Below are positions 15,957 to 25,241 of a stretch of DNA of 64,000 nucleotides, in pieces. Position 1 is the stretch's first letter; the number at the start of each line of letters is the position of its first letter. Source of the stretch: CAG-103 sp963627135 (lineage in GTDB: Bacteria; Bacillota; Clostridia; Oscillospirales; Oscillospiraceae); contig CAVFZY010000015.1 in NCBI GenBank assembly GCA_963627135.1, positions 9,748-73,747 of the forward strand. Reading direction: 5' to 3'. Under the pieces are notes generated by a model. It had not been told where the DNA came from. It saw only the letters and a list, made by a program, of their open reading frames with translations, and ran no database searches. A program made the translations under genes and the position numbers.

Positions 15957-18404
15957 TTACGCGGCCTTTGCGGTCTTGGCCGCGCGCCACGCCTCGAACT
16001 TGGCGCGCATACGGTCGTTCAGGCGGCAGAATGCCTTCATCACCGGCCACGACAGCAGGCCGAACACGGTGAGGATGAGCGCGCTCTGCAGATTCAGCTT
16101 CTGCAGGCTGAAGAGCGTCGGGAAGCCGAAATACGCGATCACGAACAGCACGACGAGCACGACGATCATCACCTTGCGGATGGTGTTGTACGGCTGGCAC
16201 GTACGGTGCACCATCATGAGACCGACGATGCCCATGACACCGGTGCAGATCGTGATCATGGCCGTGTCGTTGAGCTGGAAGGCAATATAAAACAGCAGGA
16301 TGCCCACGACCATCGCCAGGTCCGTCATCGCGGCTGGCAGCGCGCGGAAGAGCACGTTGCGCAGGAATTTTCCCTTGACGAGGCTCTCGTTCGGCTCCAT
16401 GGCGAGGATGAACGACGGGATACCGATGGTCACGGCGCTCACGAGCGTGAGCTGCGCGGGGCTGAACGGATATGGCAGCGTGGCAAAGAGTGTGAAAAAT
16501 GCGAGGCAGAACGAGAAAATGTTCTTGACCAGATACAGCGACGCGCTGCGCTCGATGTTGTTGATGACGCGGCGCCCCTCCGCCACGACCGACGGCATGG
16601 AGGCAAAGTTGGAATCGAGCAGCACGATGTGCGACACCTGGCACGCCACGTCGCTGCCCGAGGCCATGGCGATGGAGCAGTCGGCCTCCTTGAGCGCGAG
16701 CACGTCGTTGACGCCGTCGCCCGTCATGGCTACGGTGTGGCCGTCGGCCTTGAGCGCCTGCACGAGGCTGCGCTTCTGCGCCGGGGTCACGCGGCCGAAG
16801 ACCGTGTATCGGCCCGCCGCGTCGCGGATGGCTTCCTCGGTCGTGAGCGTGCGCGCGTCGACAAAGCGGTCGGCATTTTCGATGCCGGCGCGCTTGGCCA
16901 CCTCGGACACCGTGCGCGCGTTGTCGCCGGAGATGACCTTCACGGCCACGCCCTGGCTGGCAAAGTAGCCGAACGTCTCCGGCGCCTCGGCACGGATCTT
17001 GTTCGAGAGCAGGATCAGCGCGATGGGCAGAAGGTCGGCATTCAGCGTCTCGTCCGAGAGCGCGCCGTCATACATGCCCAGCAGCAGCACGCGGCAGCCC
17101 TTGGCGGAGTAGCCCTCAATCTGCTCCTGATACGGGTTTTCCCGCCCGGCGAGCAGCACGTCCGGCGCGCCGAGCAGATACGTCTCCTCGGCGTGGAACG
17201 ACACGCCGCCGTATTTCTTCGCCGACGAGAACGGCAGCGTCGCCGTCGCGTCCTGCATCTTTTCGCCCGTGAAGTAGCGCCGCAGCGCCGCCATGGTGTC
17301 GTTGTCGGCCTGCATGGCGTAGACGTAGTCGGACATGATCATGCGGATGTCCTCGAGCGTGAAGCGGTCGTCGCACAGGGGGCAGACGTCCTCGACGATC
17401 ATCTTGTTTTCCGTCACGGTGCCGGTCTTGTCCACGCATAGCGTGTCCACGCGCGCGAGCGTCTCGATGCAGCCGAGCTCGTGCACGAGGGTCTTGCGCT
17501 GGGCCAGACGCACCACGCCGGCCACGAGCGCAAGGCTCGTGAGCAGATACAGCCCCTCGGGAATCATGCCGATGATGGAGCCGACCGTGCTCGTCACGGC
17601 GATGGGCACGGCACGGTCGAGCCACACGAACTCCTTAATGAACATCACCACACCGAGCGGGATGACGAGGATGCCAATCCACTTGACGAGGTTTTGCAGC
17701 GAGCGCATCATCTCCGACTGCTGCGGCTTCTTGGCGCGCTTGGCCTCCTGCGTCAGGCGCGAGACATAGGAGTCCGCGCCGACGTCCGTCAGCTGTGCGC
17801 GGCATATGCCGCTGACGACGAAGCTGCCCGACAGGAGCTTGTCGCCGGGGTTTTTCTTGATCTCGTCCGATTCGCCCGTGATGAGCGCCTCGTTGACATA
17901 GCAGCTGTCGGCCGCGACGACGGCGTCGGCATAGATCTGGTTGCCGGCGGCGAAAACGACGATATCATCGCGCACGAGCTGCGCCGTGTCGACGGTCACG
18001 CGCCTGCCGTCGCGCACGGCGACGGCCTTTGGTGACGCGAGGATGTTGAGCTTGTCGAGCGTTTTCTTCGAGCGGATCTCCTGAATGATGCCGATGGCGG
18101 TGTTGACGATGATGACACCCATGAACGTCAGGTTCAGCCACTGCTGCACCGCGATCACGCACAGCGCCAGCAGGAAAAACAGCATATTAAAATAGGTAAA
18201 GATATTGCTCAGGACGATTTGTTTGACGGTCTTGCCCGGCGGGTCGACGGGCGCGTTCGTCCACCCGGCGTCCGTGCGCTCACGCACCTGCGCGCTCGTC
18301 AGGCCCTGCTGCGGGTCGGGGTGCACGATGGGCACGTCCTGCCGCTCCGGCGTCTTGGACTCGGGCGCGCGCTTGTCTTTGATTTTTTCGATCAGATTGG
18401 CCAA
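15957..18404 (-). CDS. Cation-transporting P-type ATPase (CtpE-like)
   Basis: ATP-driven cation pump of the cytoplasmic membrane, 815 residues. Actuator-domain motif LITGESDEI; TM4 motif IPEGL; phosphorylation site DKTGT; hinge TGDGVND; about ten hydrophobic helices. IPEGL rather than PEGLP or CPC resembles the actinobacterial CtpE group, for which calcium transport has been reported; the ion here is inference. The start is TTG at 18404, with GGAGG seven bases upstream. The open frame extends another ~165 codons, but those run through folD in another frame and are low-complexity Arg/Ala. Confidence 0.92.
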   Translation of the reverse strand: MANLIEKIKDKRAPESKTPERQDVPIVHPDPQQGLTSAQVRERTDAGWTNAPVDPPGKTVKQIVLSNIFTYFNMLFFLLALCVIAVQQWLNLTFMGVIIVNTAIGIIQEIRSKKTLDKLNILASPKAVAVRDGRRVTVDTAQLVRDDIVVFAAGNQIYADAVVAADSCYVNEALITGESDEIKKNPGDKLLSGSFVVSGICRAQLTDVGADSYVSRLTQEAKRAKKPQQSEMMRSLQNLVKWIGILVIPLGVVMFIKEFVWLDRAVPIAVTSTVGSIIGMIPEGLYLLTSLALVAGVVRLAQRKTLVHELGCIETLARVDTLCVDKTGTVTENKMIVEDVCPLCDDRFTLEDIRMIMSDYVYAMQADNDTMAALRRYFTGEKMQDATATLPFSSAKKYGGVSFHAEETYLLGAPDVLLAGRENPYQEQIEGYSAKGCRVLLLGMYDGALSDETLNADLLPIALILLSNKIRAEAPETFGYFASQGVAVKVISGDNARTVSEVAKRAGIENADRFVDARTLTTEEAIRDAAGRYTVFGRVTPAQKRSLVQALKADGHTVAMTGDGVNDVLALKEADCSIAMASGSDVACQVSHIVLLDSNFASMPSVVAEGRRVINNIERSASLYLVKNIFSFCLAFFTLFATLPYPFSPAQLTLVSAVTIGIPSFILAMEPNESLVKGKFLRNVLFRALPAAMTDLAMVVGILLFYIAFQLNDTAMITICTGVMGIVGLMMVHRTCQPYNTIRKVMIVVLVVLFVIAYFGFPTLFSLQKLNLQSALILTVFGLLSWPVMKAFCRLNDRMRAKFEAWRAAKTAKAA

Positions 18405-18434
18405 AGGTCTGCCTCCAGAGTGAGAATACCCAAT

Positions 18435-18440
18435 ATTATA
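18435..18440 (-). promoter_or_regulatory. -10 element of the P-type ATPase gene
   Basis: TATAAT on the minus strand 30 bases before the TTG start; a weak -35 TTCCTT lies 17 bases upstream. It allows transcription separate from folD. Confidence 0.5.
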
Positions 18441-18484
18441 GCGTCTCGCGCGGCGGAAAGGAACAACAGTTTGTGAATATTTGC

Positions 18485-19321
18485 TTAAAAATAGTGCAAA
18501 TTTTCGGCAGCCTGCACGGTGTGCCGCAGCAGCAGCGCGGTCGTTACGCTGCCGATGCCGCCGGGCACGGGCGTGCAGACGGCGATGGCCGCGGCCTCGG
18601 GCGCCATGTCGCCGCGCAGCGTGCCGTCTGGCAGCGCGGTCACGCCCGCGTCGAGCACGATCTGCCCAGGGTGCACGCAGTCGGGCGTGATGAGCCCCGG
18701 CACGCCCGCCGCGGCGAGGAGAATGTCCGCGTCCCGGCAGCGGGCGGCGAGGTCGGGCGTTTTCCGGTGGCAGAGCGTCACGGTCGCGTCCGCGCGCGTG
18801 AGCAGCAGCGCGGCCGGCCGGCCGATGACAAGGCTCCGGCCGACGACGGTCACGCGCCTGCCCGCAGGGTCGATGCCGTGCGCGCGCAGCAGCTCCATGC
18901 ACGCCTCAGCTGTGCAGGGGGCGAAGCCCGCCGCCCCGGTCACGAGCGCGCCGAGCGATAACGTTGTCATGCCGTCGACGTCCTTGCACGCATCGAGCGT
19001 GTCCAGAATTTCCTGCGCGCGCAGCGCCGCCGGCAGCGGCCGCAGCAGCAGCACGCCGTGCACCGAGCCGTCCGCGCTCAGGGCGCGCAGGGTGTCGGTC
19101 AAGGTATCGGGCGCGCAGTCCGCCGGCAGGGGGACTGGGCGTACGGCGATGCCGCAGGTATCCGCCGTGCGCGCGATGCTGCGCAGATAGGCCCGGTCGT
19201 CTGGCTGCGCGCCCACGGACACGGCGGCGAGGCAGGGACGCACCTCGAGCAGCGCGGCGCGAGTGCGCACCTGTGCATAGATCGCCGCGGCCGCCTTCGT
19301 TCCGGTCAGGGTGTTCGCCAT
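18485..19321 (-). CDS. folD: FolD-family methylene-THF dehydrogenase lacking cyclohydrolase residues
   Basis: Normally a bifunctional NADP-dependent 5,10-methylene-THF dehydrogenase/methenyl-THF cyclohydrolase. 278 residues. Family motifs include CKDVDG (113-117), GRSLVIGRP and TPVPGGIGSVT. The catalytic motif Y-x3-K reads YLRSI (Y45, I49), so the essential Lys is Ile. VQLPLP reads LLRPLP, so the conserved Gln is Leu93. PCTP is PCTA. In characterised FolD/MTHFD1 enzymes this Lys is needed for the cyclohydrolase step, and some substitutions spare the dehydrogenase. The gene directly follows fchA (three bases between), which could supply the missing activity. Confidence 0.9.
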   Translation of the reverse strand: MANTLTGTKAAAAIYAQVRTRAALLEVRPCLAAVSVGAQPDDRAYLRSIARTADTCGIAVRPVPLPADCAPDTLTDTLRALSADGSVHGVLLLRPLPAALRAQEILDTLDACKDVDGMTTLSLGALVTGAAGFAPCTAEACMELLRAHGIDPAGRRVTVVGRSLVIGRPAALLLTRADATVTLCHRKTPDLAARCRDADILLAAAGVPGLITPDCVHPGQIVLDAGVTALPDGTLRGDMAPEAAAIAVCTPVPGGIGSVTTALLLRHTVQAAENLHYF

Positions 19322-19324
19322 GGG

Positions 19325-19978
19325 TCAGCCCTCCCCGCGCAGCGCGGTCAGCACCGCGTCCACGGTCTGCGCGCAGCACTGCACCACGGTCGTGCGCAGG
19401 TGCTCGGCGCGCGTTTCGGTCTCGGTGCGGTCGGCGGGCGCGAGCAGGCCGGTGTTGACAAAGACGTTCATGGCCGCAGCCTCCGCCGCCGCGCGGCACA
19501 GCGCTGCCGCACACCCAATATCCGAGCGCAGGATGGGGCTGATCGTCTCGCGTGCGGCGTCGAGCAGCAGCGCCACCTGCGCGCAGTGCTCCAGCATGCC
19601 CAGCGGGGCCTGACACGCCGTTTGTGCTGCGGCCGCGAGTTTGGCTGCGCGGTCAGGGTCGGTCCTGGGGATGGCATAGGCCTTCTGCAGCGGCAGGAAG
19701 CCTGCCGCGTCCGCATCGATGAGCGCGAGCAGCGCTGTGCGCTGCGTATCGACCGCGGCTGCCATCGCCGTGAGCGCGCAGCGGCGGTCAGCATAGCGGG
19801 GGTTCGCGGCCGTCACGTTTGCGGCCATCGCGGCTAAGCTTGCCGCCAGTGCCCCCGTGAGCGCGGCCGCGCCCCCGCCGCCCGGTGCAGGCGACGCGGA
19901 GGCGAGCTGCGCGGTAAATTCGGAAAGGGTCCGGTCGGTCATAAGCGTCTGGTCGGTCATAAGCGTCTGGTCGGTCAT
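19325..19978 (-). CDS. fchA: FTCD_C-family methenyl-THF cyclohydrolase / cyclodeaminase (FchA-like)
   Basis: All-alpha protein of the formimidoyl-THF cyclodeaminase family; stand-alone clostridial members act as methenyl-THF cyclohydrolase. 217 residues, with the N-terminal SASPAPGGGGAAALTGALAA segment typical of the family. The first 54 bases are three tandem 18-base units, each beginning ATGACCGACC, giving MTDQTL-MTDQTL-MTDRTL and three possible starts. AAGGAGG lies eight bases before the first ATG (19978), which is therefore chosen. First gene of the fchA-folD unit. Confidence 0.85.
   Translation of the reverse strand: MTDQTLMTDQTLMTDRTLSEFTAQLASASPAPGGGGAAALTGALAASLAAMAANVTAANPRYADRRCALTAMAAAVDTQRTALLALIDADAAGFLPLQKAYAIPRTDPDRAAKLAAAAQTACQAPLGMLEHCAQVALLLDAARETISPILRSDIGCAAALCRAAAEAAAMNVFVNTGLLAPADRTETETRAEHLRTTVVQCCAQTVDAVLTALRGEG
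19925..19978 (-). repeat. Three tandem 18-bp units at the fchA start
   Basis: Each unit is ATGACCGACCAGACGCTT or a near copy. Unit gain or loss keeps frame and start codon. Confidence 0.85.
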
Positions 19979-20078
19979 ATGGAAAACCTCCTTGCGGGAT
20001 GATTCGCTGCTGTGTCATGTGGAAAGCCCTCGCCCTGCGGGCGGGGCGGACTCAGCGCTGCCTTCTCCTTGCGGCGCA

Positions 20079-20305
20079 GCCTTCTCCTTGCCGAGAAGGT
20101 GCTGAGCGGAGCGAAGCGGATGAGGTGTTTCCTGACGTTACGCACCATGGTAATTCCGTTTCTGCACCGCTCGACCAGTGCCGCGACAAATGGAGGCGGC
20201 AAGGTCGTGGATTCCTCCAGCGGCACCGGTCTTGCGGTGCGTATCCTACGACACCTCATCCGTCGCGGCGTGCCCGCCGCGCCACCTTCCCCTCCAGGGG
20301 AAGGC
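20079..20305 (-). repeat. Composite inverted-repeat element E2 (complete, long centre)
   Basis: On the minus strand: GCCTTCCCCT hairpin, GGCGCGGCG/CGCCGCG hairpin, GACGGATGAGGTG, a centre of roughly 120 bases, CACCTCATCCG, small hairpin, then a CCTTCTC/GAGAAGG hairpin. The ends are inverted copies of each other. The centre contains CTGACGTTACGCACCATGG on the plus strand, a module also seen near 49886. Another partial right end follows at 20055-20079. The element fills most of the gap between fchA and argG. Confidence 0.8.
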
Positions 20306-20404
20306 TTTAAATTACATTGTATTATACCGCGCGGCGAGGCGGTTGAAAAGTGGGCACGGGGGCTTTTTGCGCGTTTTTTGGGCATACTGACTCAAAAGGG
20401 AGGA

Positions 20405-20452
20405 ATGACCATGCAAGACGGTTTCCTGCGCGCGGCGGCGCTTTGCGCATGA
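20405..20452 (+). pseudogene. Possible remnant of a NAD+ synthase (nadE) 5' end
   Basis: AGGGAGG followed by a 15-codon frame coding MTMQDGFLRAAALCA. It resembles the start of glutamine-dependent NAD+ synthases, as I remember it (M-x-DGF-x-R/K-x-AAA). The frame stops at once and no continuation is seen. A chance match or a short leader peptide are alternatives. Confidence 0.3.
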
Positions 20453-20522
20453 TTTTCGCCTCTTTGTGCATATCACCGAAAGAAACACGTTTCCGGCGTG
20501 AATTTTATTCGAAAAAGGGGGG

Positions 20523-20551
20523 TTGACATTTTCGCGAAAAAGGTGAATAAT
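20523..20551 (+). promoter_or_regulatory. Sigma-A promoter of argGH
   Basis: TTGACA (20523-20528), 17 bases, AATAAT (20546-20551). Confidence 0.8.
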
Positions 20552-20565
20552 ATGCACATCTTGTG

Positions 20566-20579
20566 AATGAATAATCATT
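20566..20579 (+). promoter_or_regulatory. Candidate ArgR operator
   Basis: AATGA-ATAA-TCATT, a perfect inverted repeat at the expected start point of argGH. ARG boxes are AT-rich palindromes of TGAAT-like halves. The fit is by eye only. Confidence 0.4.
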
Positions 20580-20589
20580 GGAGGCAACC

Positions 20590-21813
<1,224 letters not shown>

Positions 21814-21898
21814 GCGGTACAATAAGAATACAGAAATGATTTTATCCCCGCGCCGGGCCGCCTGGCGCGGGGACAACTGACGAAGGGAGACCATCACC

Positions 21899-23275
21899 AT
21901 GACAAAAATGTGGGCGGGCCGCACGGCCGGCGTGACCGATCCGGTCGCGGACGATTTTAACTCCTCCATCCACTTCGACAGCCGGATGTACCGCGAGGAC
22001 ATCACGGGCAGCATGGCGCACGCGGCAATGCTCGGCGCGCAGCACATCCTCCCGCAGGCGGACGCCAATGCCATCATCGACGCGCTGCAGGGCATTCTGG
22101 ATGATCTCGACCACGGCACGCTGACGTTCGACCCCGCGTGCGAGGACATCCATATGTTCGTCGAGCAGGTGCTCACCGCGCGCATCGGCGACCTCGGCAA
22201 GAAGCTGCACACCGCCCGCTCGCGCAACGATCAGGTCGCGCTCGACCTGCGCATGTACCTGCGCCATGAGACGGCGGATATCATCGCGCTGACGAAGGAC
22301 GTACTTGCGGCACTGGTGGAGCAGGCCAAGGCGCACAAGGGTGACATTCTGCCCGGCTACACGCACCTGCAGCGTGCGCAGCCCATCACCTTCGGCCACC
22401 ACCTGATGGCCTATGCCATGATGCTCCTGCGCGACATTGACCGCATGCAGGATGCTGTCAAGCGCATGAACGTCTCGCCCATCGGCTGCTGCGCCCTCGC
22501 CGGAACGACGTATGACACCGACCGGTTCTTCGAGGCCAAACAGCTCGGCTTTGACGACGTGGCGCGCAACAGTCTCGACGGCGTGTCCGACCGGGACTTC
22601 TGCGTCGAGCTGCTCGATGCCTACGCCATCGAGATGATGCACCTCTCGCGCCTGAGCGAGGAACTCGTGCTCTGGTCGAGCTGGGAGTTTCAGTTCGTGC
22701 AGCTCTCGGACAGCTACACGACCGGCTCGTCGATCATGCCGCAGAAGAAAAACCCCGACATGGCCGAACTCGTGCGCGGCAAGACCGGCCGCGTCTACGG
22801 CGACCTCATCGCTATGCTCACGGCACTCAAGGGCCTGCCGCTGGCGTATAATAAGGATATGCAGGAGGACAAGGAGGCCGTGTTCGACGCGGTGGACACC
22901 GTGAAGATGTGCCTGCGCGTCATGGCGCCGATGCTCGCGACCATGACCGTGCGCGCCGACAAGATGCTCCACGCGGCGCAGACAGGCTTCCTGAATGCGA
23001 CCGACCTCGCGGACTACCTCGTCACGAAGGGCCTGCCATTCCGCAGCGCGTACAAGGTTTCCGGCCAGCTTGTGGCCTATTGCATCGCGCACAACACCGT
23101 GCTCGAGCAGCTGCCGCTCGAGACCTTCCGGACCTTCAGCGACCTCTTTGACGACGGCGTGTATGACGCCATCGACCTCACCAACTGCGTCACGCGGCGC
23201 GTGTCATTCGGCGGCACGTCCGTGCCGAGCGTCGAGGCACAGATCGCCTGGGTCGAGCAGCAGCTCGGCGCATGA
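21899..23275 (+). CDS. argH: Argininosuccinate lyase
   Basis: Splits argininosuccinate to arginine and fumarate, the last step of arginine synthesis. 458 residues. Fumarase/aspartase signature SSIMPQKKNPD; other conserved segments are TARSRNDQVALDLR and GYTHLQRAQP. Start ATG after GAAGGGAG. Followed by a strong terminator. Confidence 0.98.
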   Translation: MTKMWAGRTAGVTDPVADDFNSSIHFDSRMYREDITGSMAHAAMLGAQHILPQADANAIIDALQGILDDLDHGTLTFDPACEDIHMFVEQVLTARIGDLGKKLHTARSRNDQVALDLRMYLRHETADIIALTKDVLAALVEQAKAHKGDILPGYTHLQRAQPITFGHHLMAYAMMLLRDIDRMQDAVKRMNVSPIGCCALAGTTYDTDRFFEAKQLGFDDVARNSLDGVSDRDFCVELLDAYAIEMMHLSRLSEELVLWSSWEFQFVQLSDSYTTGSSIMPQKKNPDMAELVRGKTGRVYGDLIAMLTALKGLPLAYNKDMQEDKEAVFDAVDTVKMCLRVMAPMLATMTVRADKMLHAAQTGFLNATDLADYLVTKGLPFRSAYKVSGQLVAYCIAHNTVLEQLPLETFRTFSDLFDDGVYDAIDLTNCVTRRVSFGGTSVPSVEAQIAWVEQQLGA

Positions 23276-23291
23276 GCACAGACTTTTTCGA

Positions 23292-23324
23292 ACCGGTGTC
23301 CCGAAAGCGGGACACCGGTTTTTC
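23292..23324 (+). terminator. Intrinsic terminator of argGH
   Basis: CCGGTGTCCCG-AAAG-CGGGACACCGG followed by TTTTTC. Confidence 0.9.
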
Positions 23325-23357
23325 TGTCGCCTTTTGTACAGACAGCAAAAAAACCGC

Positions 23358-23386
23358 TTGCGGCTTGGGATGATTTCCGGTATACT
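23358..23386 (+). promoter_or_regulatory. Promoter of the first SLH/LRR gene
   Basis: TTGCGG, 17 bases, TATACT. The same elements and spacing recur at 25177-25205. Confidence 0.75.
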
Positions 23387-23422
23387 GAATATACTGACTT
23401 TTTGCAGCAAAGGAGACCTGAC

Positions 23423-25090
23423 ATGAAAAAGAAACTTCTGAGCATCCTGCTCGTGCTGAGCCTGATGCTCGCGCTCGTCCCGGCGGCCTTCGCGGCCGAC
23501 GTTGTCGACAGCGGCACCTGCGGCGCCGACGGCGACGGCAGCAGCGTCACCTGGACGATCGACAAAAACGGCGTTCTGACCGTCACCGGTACCGGTGCGA
23601 TCACGTCCGACGCCATGCAGATCCGGCAGCTGAGCTATCGCAGTGACGTGACCTCTGCCGTCATCGGTGAGGGCATCACGGACATGGGCGCGCTCTGGCT
23701 GGGCTACACATCGCTGACCAGCGTGTCGTTCCCGGACACGATCACCCTGCTGAAAAACGTGTGCAGCGGCTGCCCGGAGCTGACGAGCGTGCGTCTGCCG
23801 GCCAAGCTGGAGTCGCTTGTCGGCGCCTTCACGGGGTGCAAAAGCCTGACGACGATCGCGCTGCCGGACACACTGAAGTTCATTTCGGACAGCTTTGCCA
23901 GCTGCGAGGGCCTGACCGAGGTCGTGATCCCCGAGGGTGTGACGGCGCTTGGCGAAGGCGTGTTTGACGGGTGCACGAACCTCGTGCGTCTGACGTTGCC
24001 CTCGACACTGCAGGAGATCGGCAGCTTTTGCTTCGGCGAATGCCGCGCACTCAAGAGCGTTTCCATCCCGGAGGGCATTACAAGACTCGAGAGCCATCTG
24101 TTTTACAACTGCACCGGGCTGGAGAGCATTTCGCTTCCCGCCTCACTGACGAGCATCGGCTATCTGACATTCTCCGGTGCCCGCAATGTCAAGGTCGTCT
24201 GCTATGCCGGCACGGAGGAGCAGTGGAAGGCGCTCTCCCTTTCAAAGGACCTGTTCTCCGGTGCGAAGATCTGCTACGAGCATCCGGACCATGTCTTTGA
24301 CCCGCTGACGAATACGCCTGCGACCTGTACGGACGACGGCCGCATTGCCGGTACCTGCACCGTCTGCGGCTACAGCATGGACACCGTGCTGCCCGCATAC
24401 GGCCATGACTGGGACGAGGGTAAGGTCCTCTCGGAGCCGGATGGCCTGCTCTGCGGCTTTATTGAGCACACCTGCCGCCGCTGCGGCGGCACGGGCTATA
24501 CGGTGCTCGACCCTGAGGTCCTTGCCTATGAGCAGTTCACGGACATCGACCCCAACGCCTGGTCGTATGAGGGCATCCAGTTCTGCGTCATGATGGGCTA
24601 CATGTCCGGCACGGGCGACACGACCTTCGCGCCCGACGGCGTGACCACACGCGCGCAGATCGTGCAGATCCTCTATAACTTCGTCGGCGAACCGGAAGTC
24701 ACCGGCGAAACGCCGTTCACCGACCTCACGCAGGATTGGTACAAGAACGCGGTGCTCTGGGCGTATCAGAACGGCGTCGTGGCCGGCACGTCGGACACGA
24801 CCTTCTCGCCCGAGGAGCCCGTGACGCGCGAACAGATCGCGGTCCTGCTGGCCGAGTTCGCGGATAAGGTGCTCGAAGTCGGCGGCGCCGAGACTCCGGC
24901 CGATTTGTCCGCATACCCGGACGGCGCGCAGGTCTCCGACTGGGCGCGCGACGCCATGGCTGACGCGGTCGCGCTCGGCATCCTCAACGGCGCCGAGATC
25001 GACGGCACGCTCTGGCTCCTGCCGCAGGGTCAGGCCACCCGTGCGCAGGTCGCAACGCTCCTCGAGGGCTTCTGCGCAAGTCTCGCGTAA
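23423..25090 (+). CDS. Secreted leucine-rich-repeat (BspA-type) surface protein with C-terminal SLH domains
   Basis: 555 residues. Signal peptide MKKKLLSILLVLSLMLALV...AFA. BspA-like LRR_5 units span ~60-260 (LTSVSFPDTITLL, LTTIALPDTLKF, LKSVSIPEGITRL), followed by a Cys-containing linker with CxxC pairs (CTVCGY, CRRCGG). Three SLH modules from ~375 (FTDIDPNAWSYEGIQFCV, FTDLTQDWYKNAVLWAYQNG, final VSDWARDAMADAVALGI) bind secondary wall polymer and hold the protein on the surface. LRR_5 proteins often mediate adhesion. AAAGGAG precedes the ATG; the open frame starts seven codons earlier without a signal. The last SLH module is nearly identical to that of 27708-30467. Confidence 0.9.
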   Translation: MKKKLLSILLVLSLMLALVPAAFAADVVDSGTCGADGDGSSVTWTIDKNGVLTVTGTGAITSDAMQIRQLSYRSDVTSAVIGEGITDMGALWLGYTSLTSVSFPDTITLLKNVCSGCPELTSVRLPAKLESLVGAFTGCKSLTTIALPDTLKFISDSFASCEGLTEVVIPEGVTALGEGVFDGCTNLVRLTLPSTLQEIGSFCFGECRALKSVSIPEGITRLESHLFYNCTGLESISLPASLTSIGYLTFSGARNVKVVCYAGTEEQWKALSLSKDLFSGAKICYEHPDHVFDPLTNTPATCTDDGRIAGTCTVCGYSMDTVLPAYGHDWDEGKVLSEPDGLLCGFIEHTCRRCGGTGYTVLDPEVLAYEQFTDIDPNAWSYEGIQFCVMMGYMSGTGDTTFAPDGVTTRAQIVQILYNFVGEPEVTGETPFTDLTQDWYKNAVLWAYQNGVVAGTSDTTFSPEEPVTREQIAVLLAEFADKVLEVGGAETPADLSAYPDGAQVSDWARDAMADAVALGILNGAEIDGTLWLLPQGQATRAQVATLLEGFCASLA

Positions 25091-25108
25091 ATCCATCTCC
25101 GATCACCG

Positions 25109-25144
25109 AGCCGGCGTCCCTGAACGGGGCGCCGGCTTTTTTTG
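25109..25144 (+). terminator. Terminator of the first SLH/LRR gene
   Basis: GAGCCGGCGTCCC/GGGGCGCCGGCT stem followed by seven T. Confidence 0.85.
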
Positions 25145-25176
25145 TCACTTTTTGCACAGACAGTACAAAAAGCCAC

Positions 25177-25205
25177 TTGCGGCAGGGGACGATTTCCAGT
25201 ATACT
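25177..25205 (+). promoter_or_regulatory. Promoter of the second SLH/LRR gene
   Basis: TTGCGG, 17 bases, TATACT, in a segment copied from the one before 23423. Confidence 0.75.
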
Positions 25206-25241
25206 GAATACACCGACTATTGAAAGTAAAGGAGAAATGGT

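Noticed and set aside
15759..17441. Plus-strand open frame of 560 codons opposite the P-type ATPase
   Set aside because: Shadow frame; it begins inside the repeat element and crosses the ATPase terminator.
18405..18902. N-terminal extension of the P-type ATPase to 981 residues
   Set aside because: The extra codons overlap folD in another frame, are Arg/Ala-rich, and the TTG at 18404 has GGAGG seven bases upstream.
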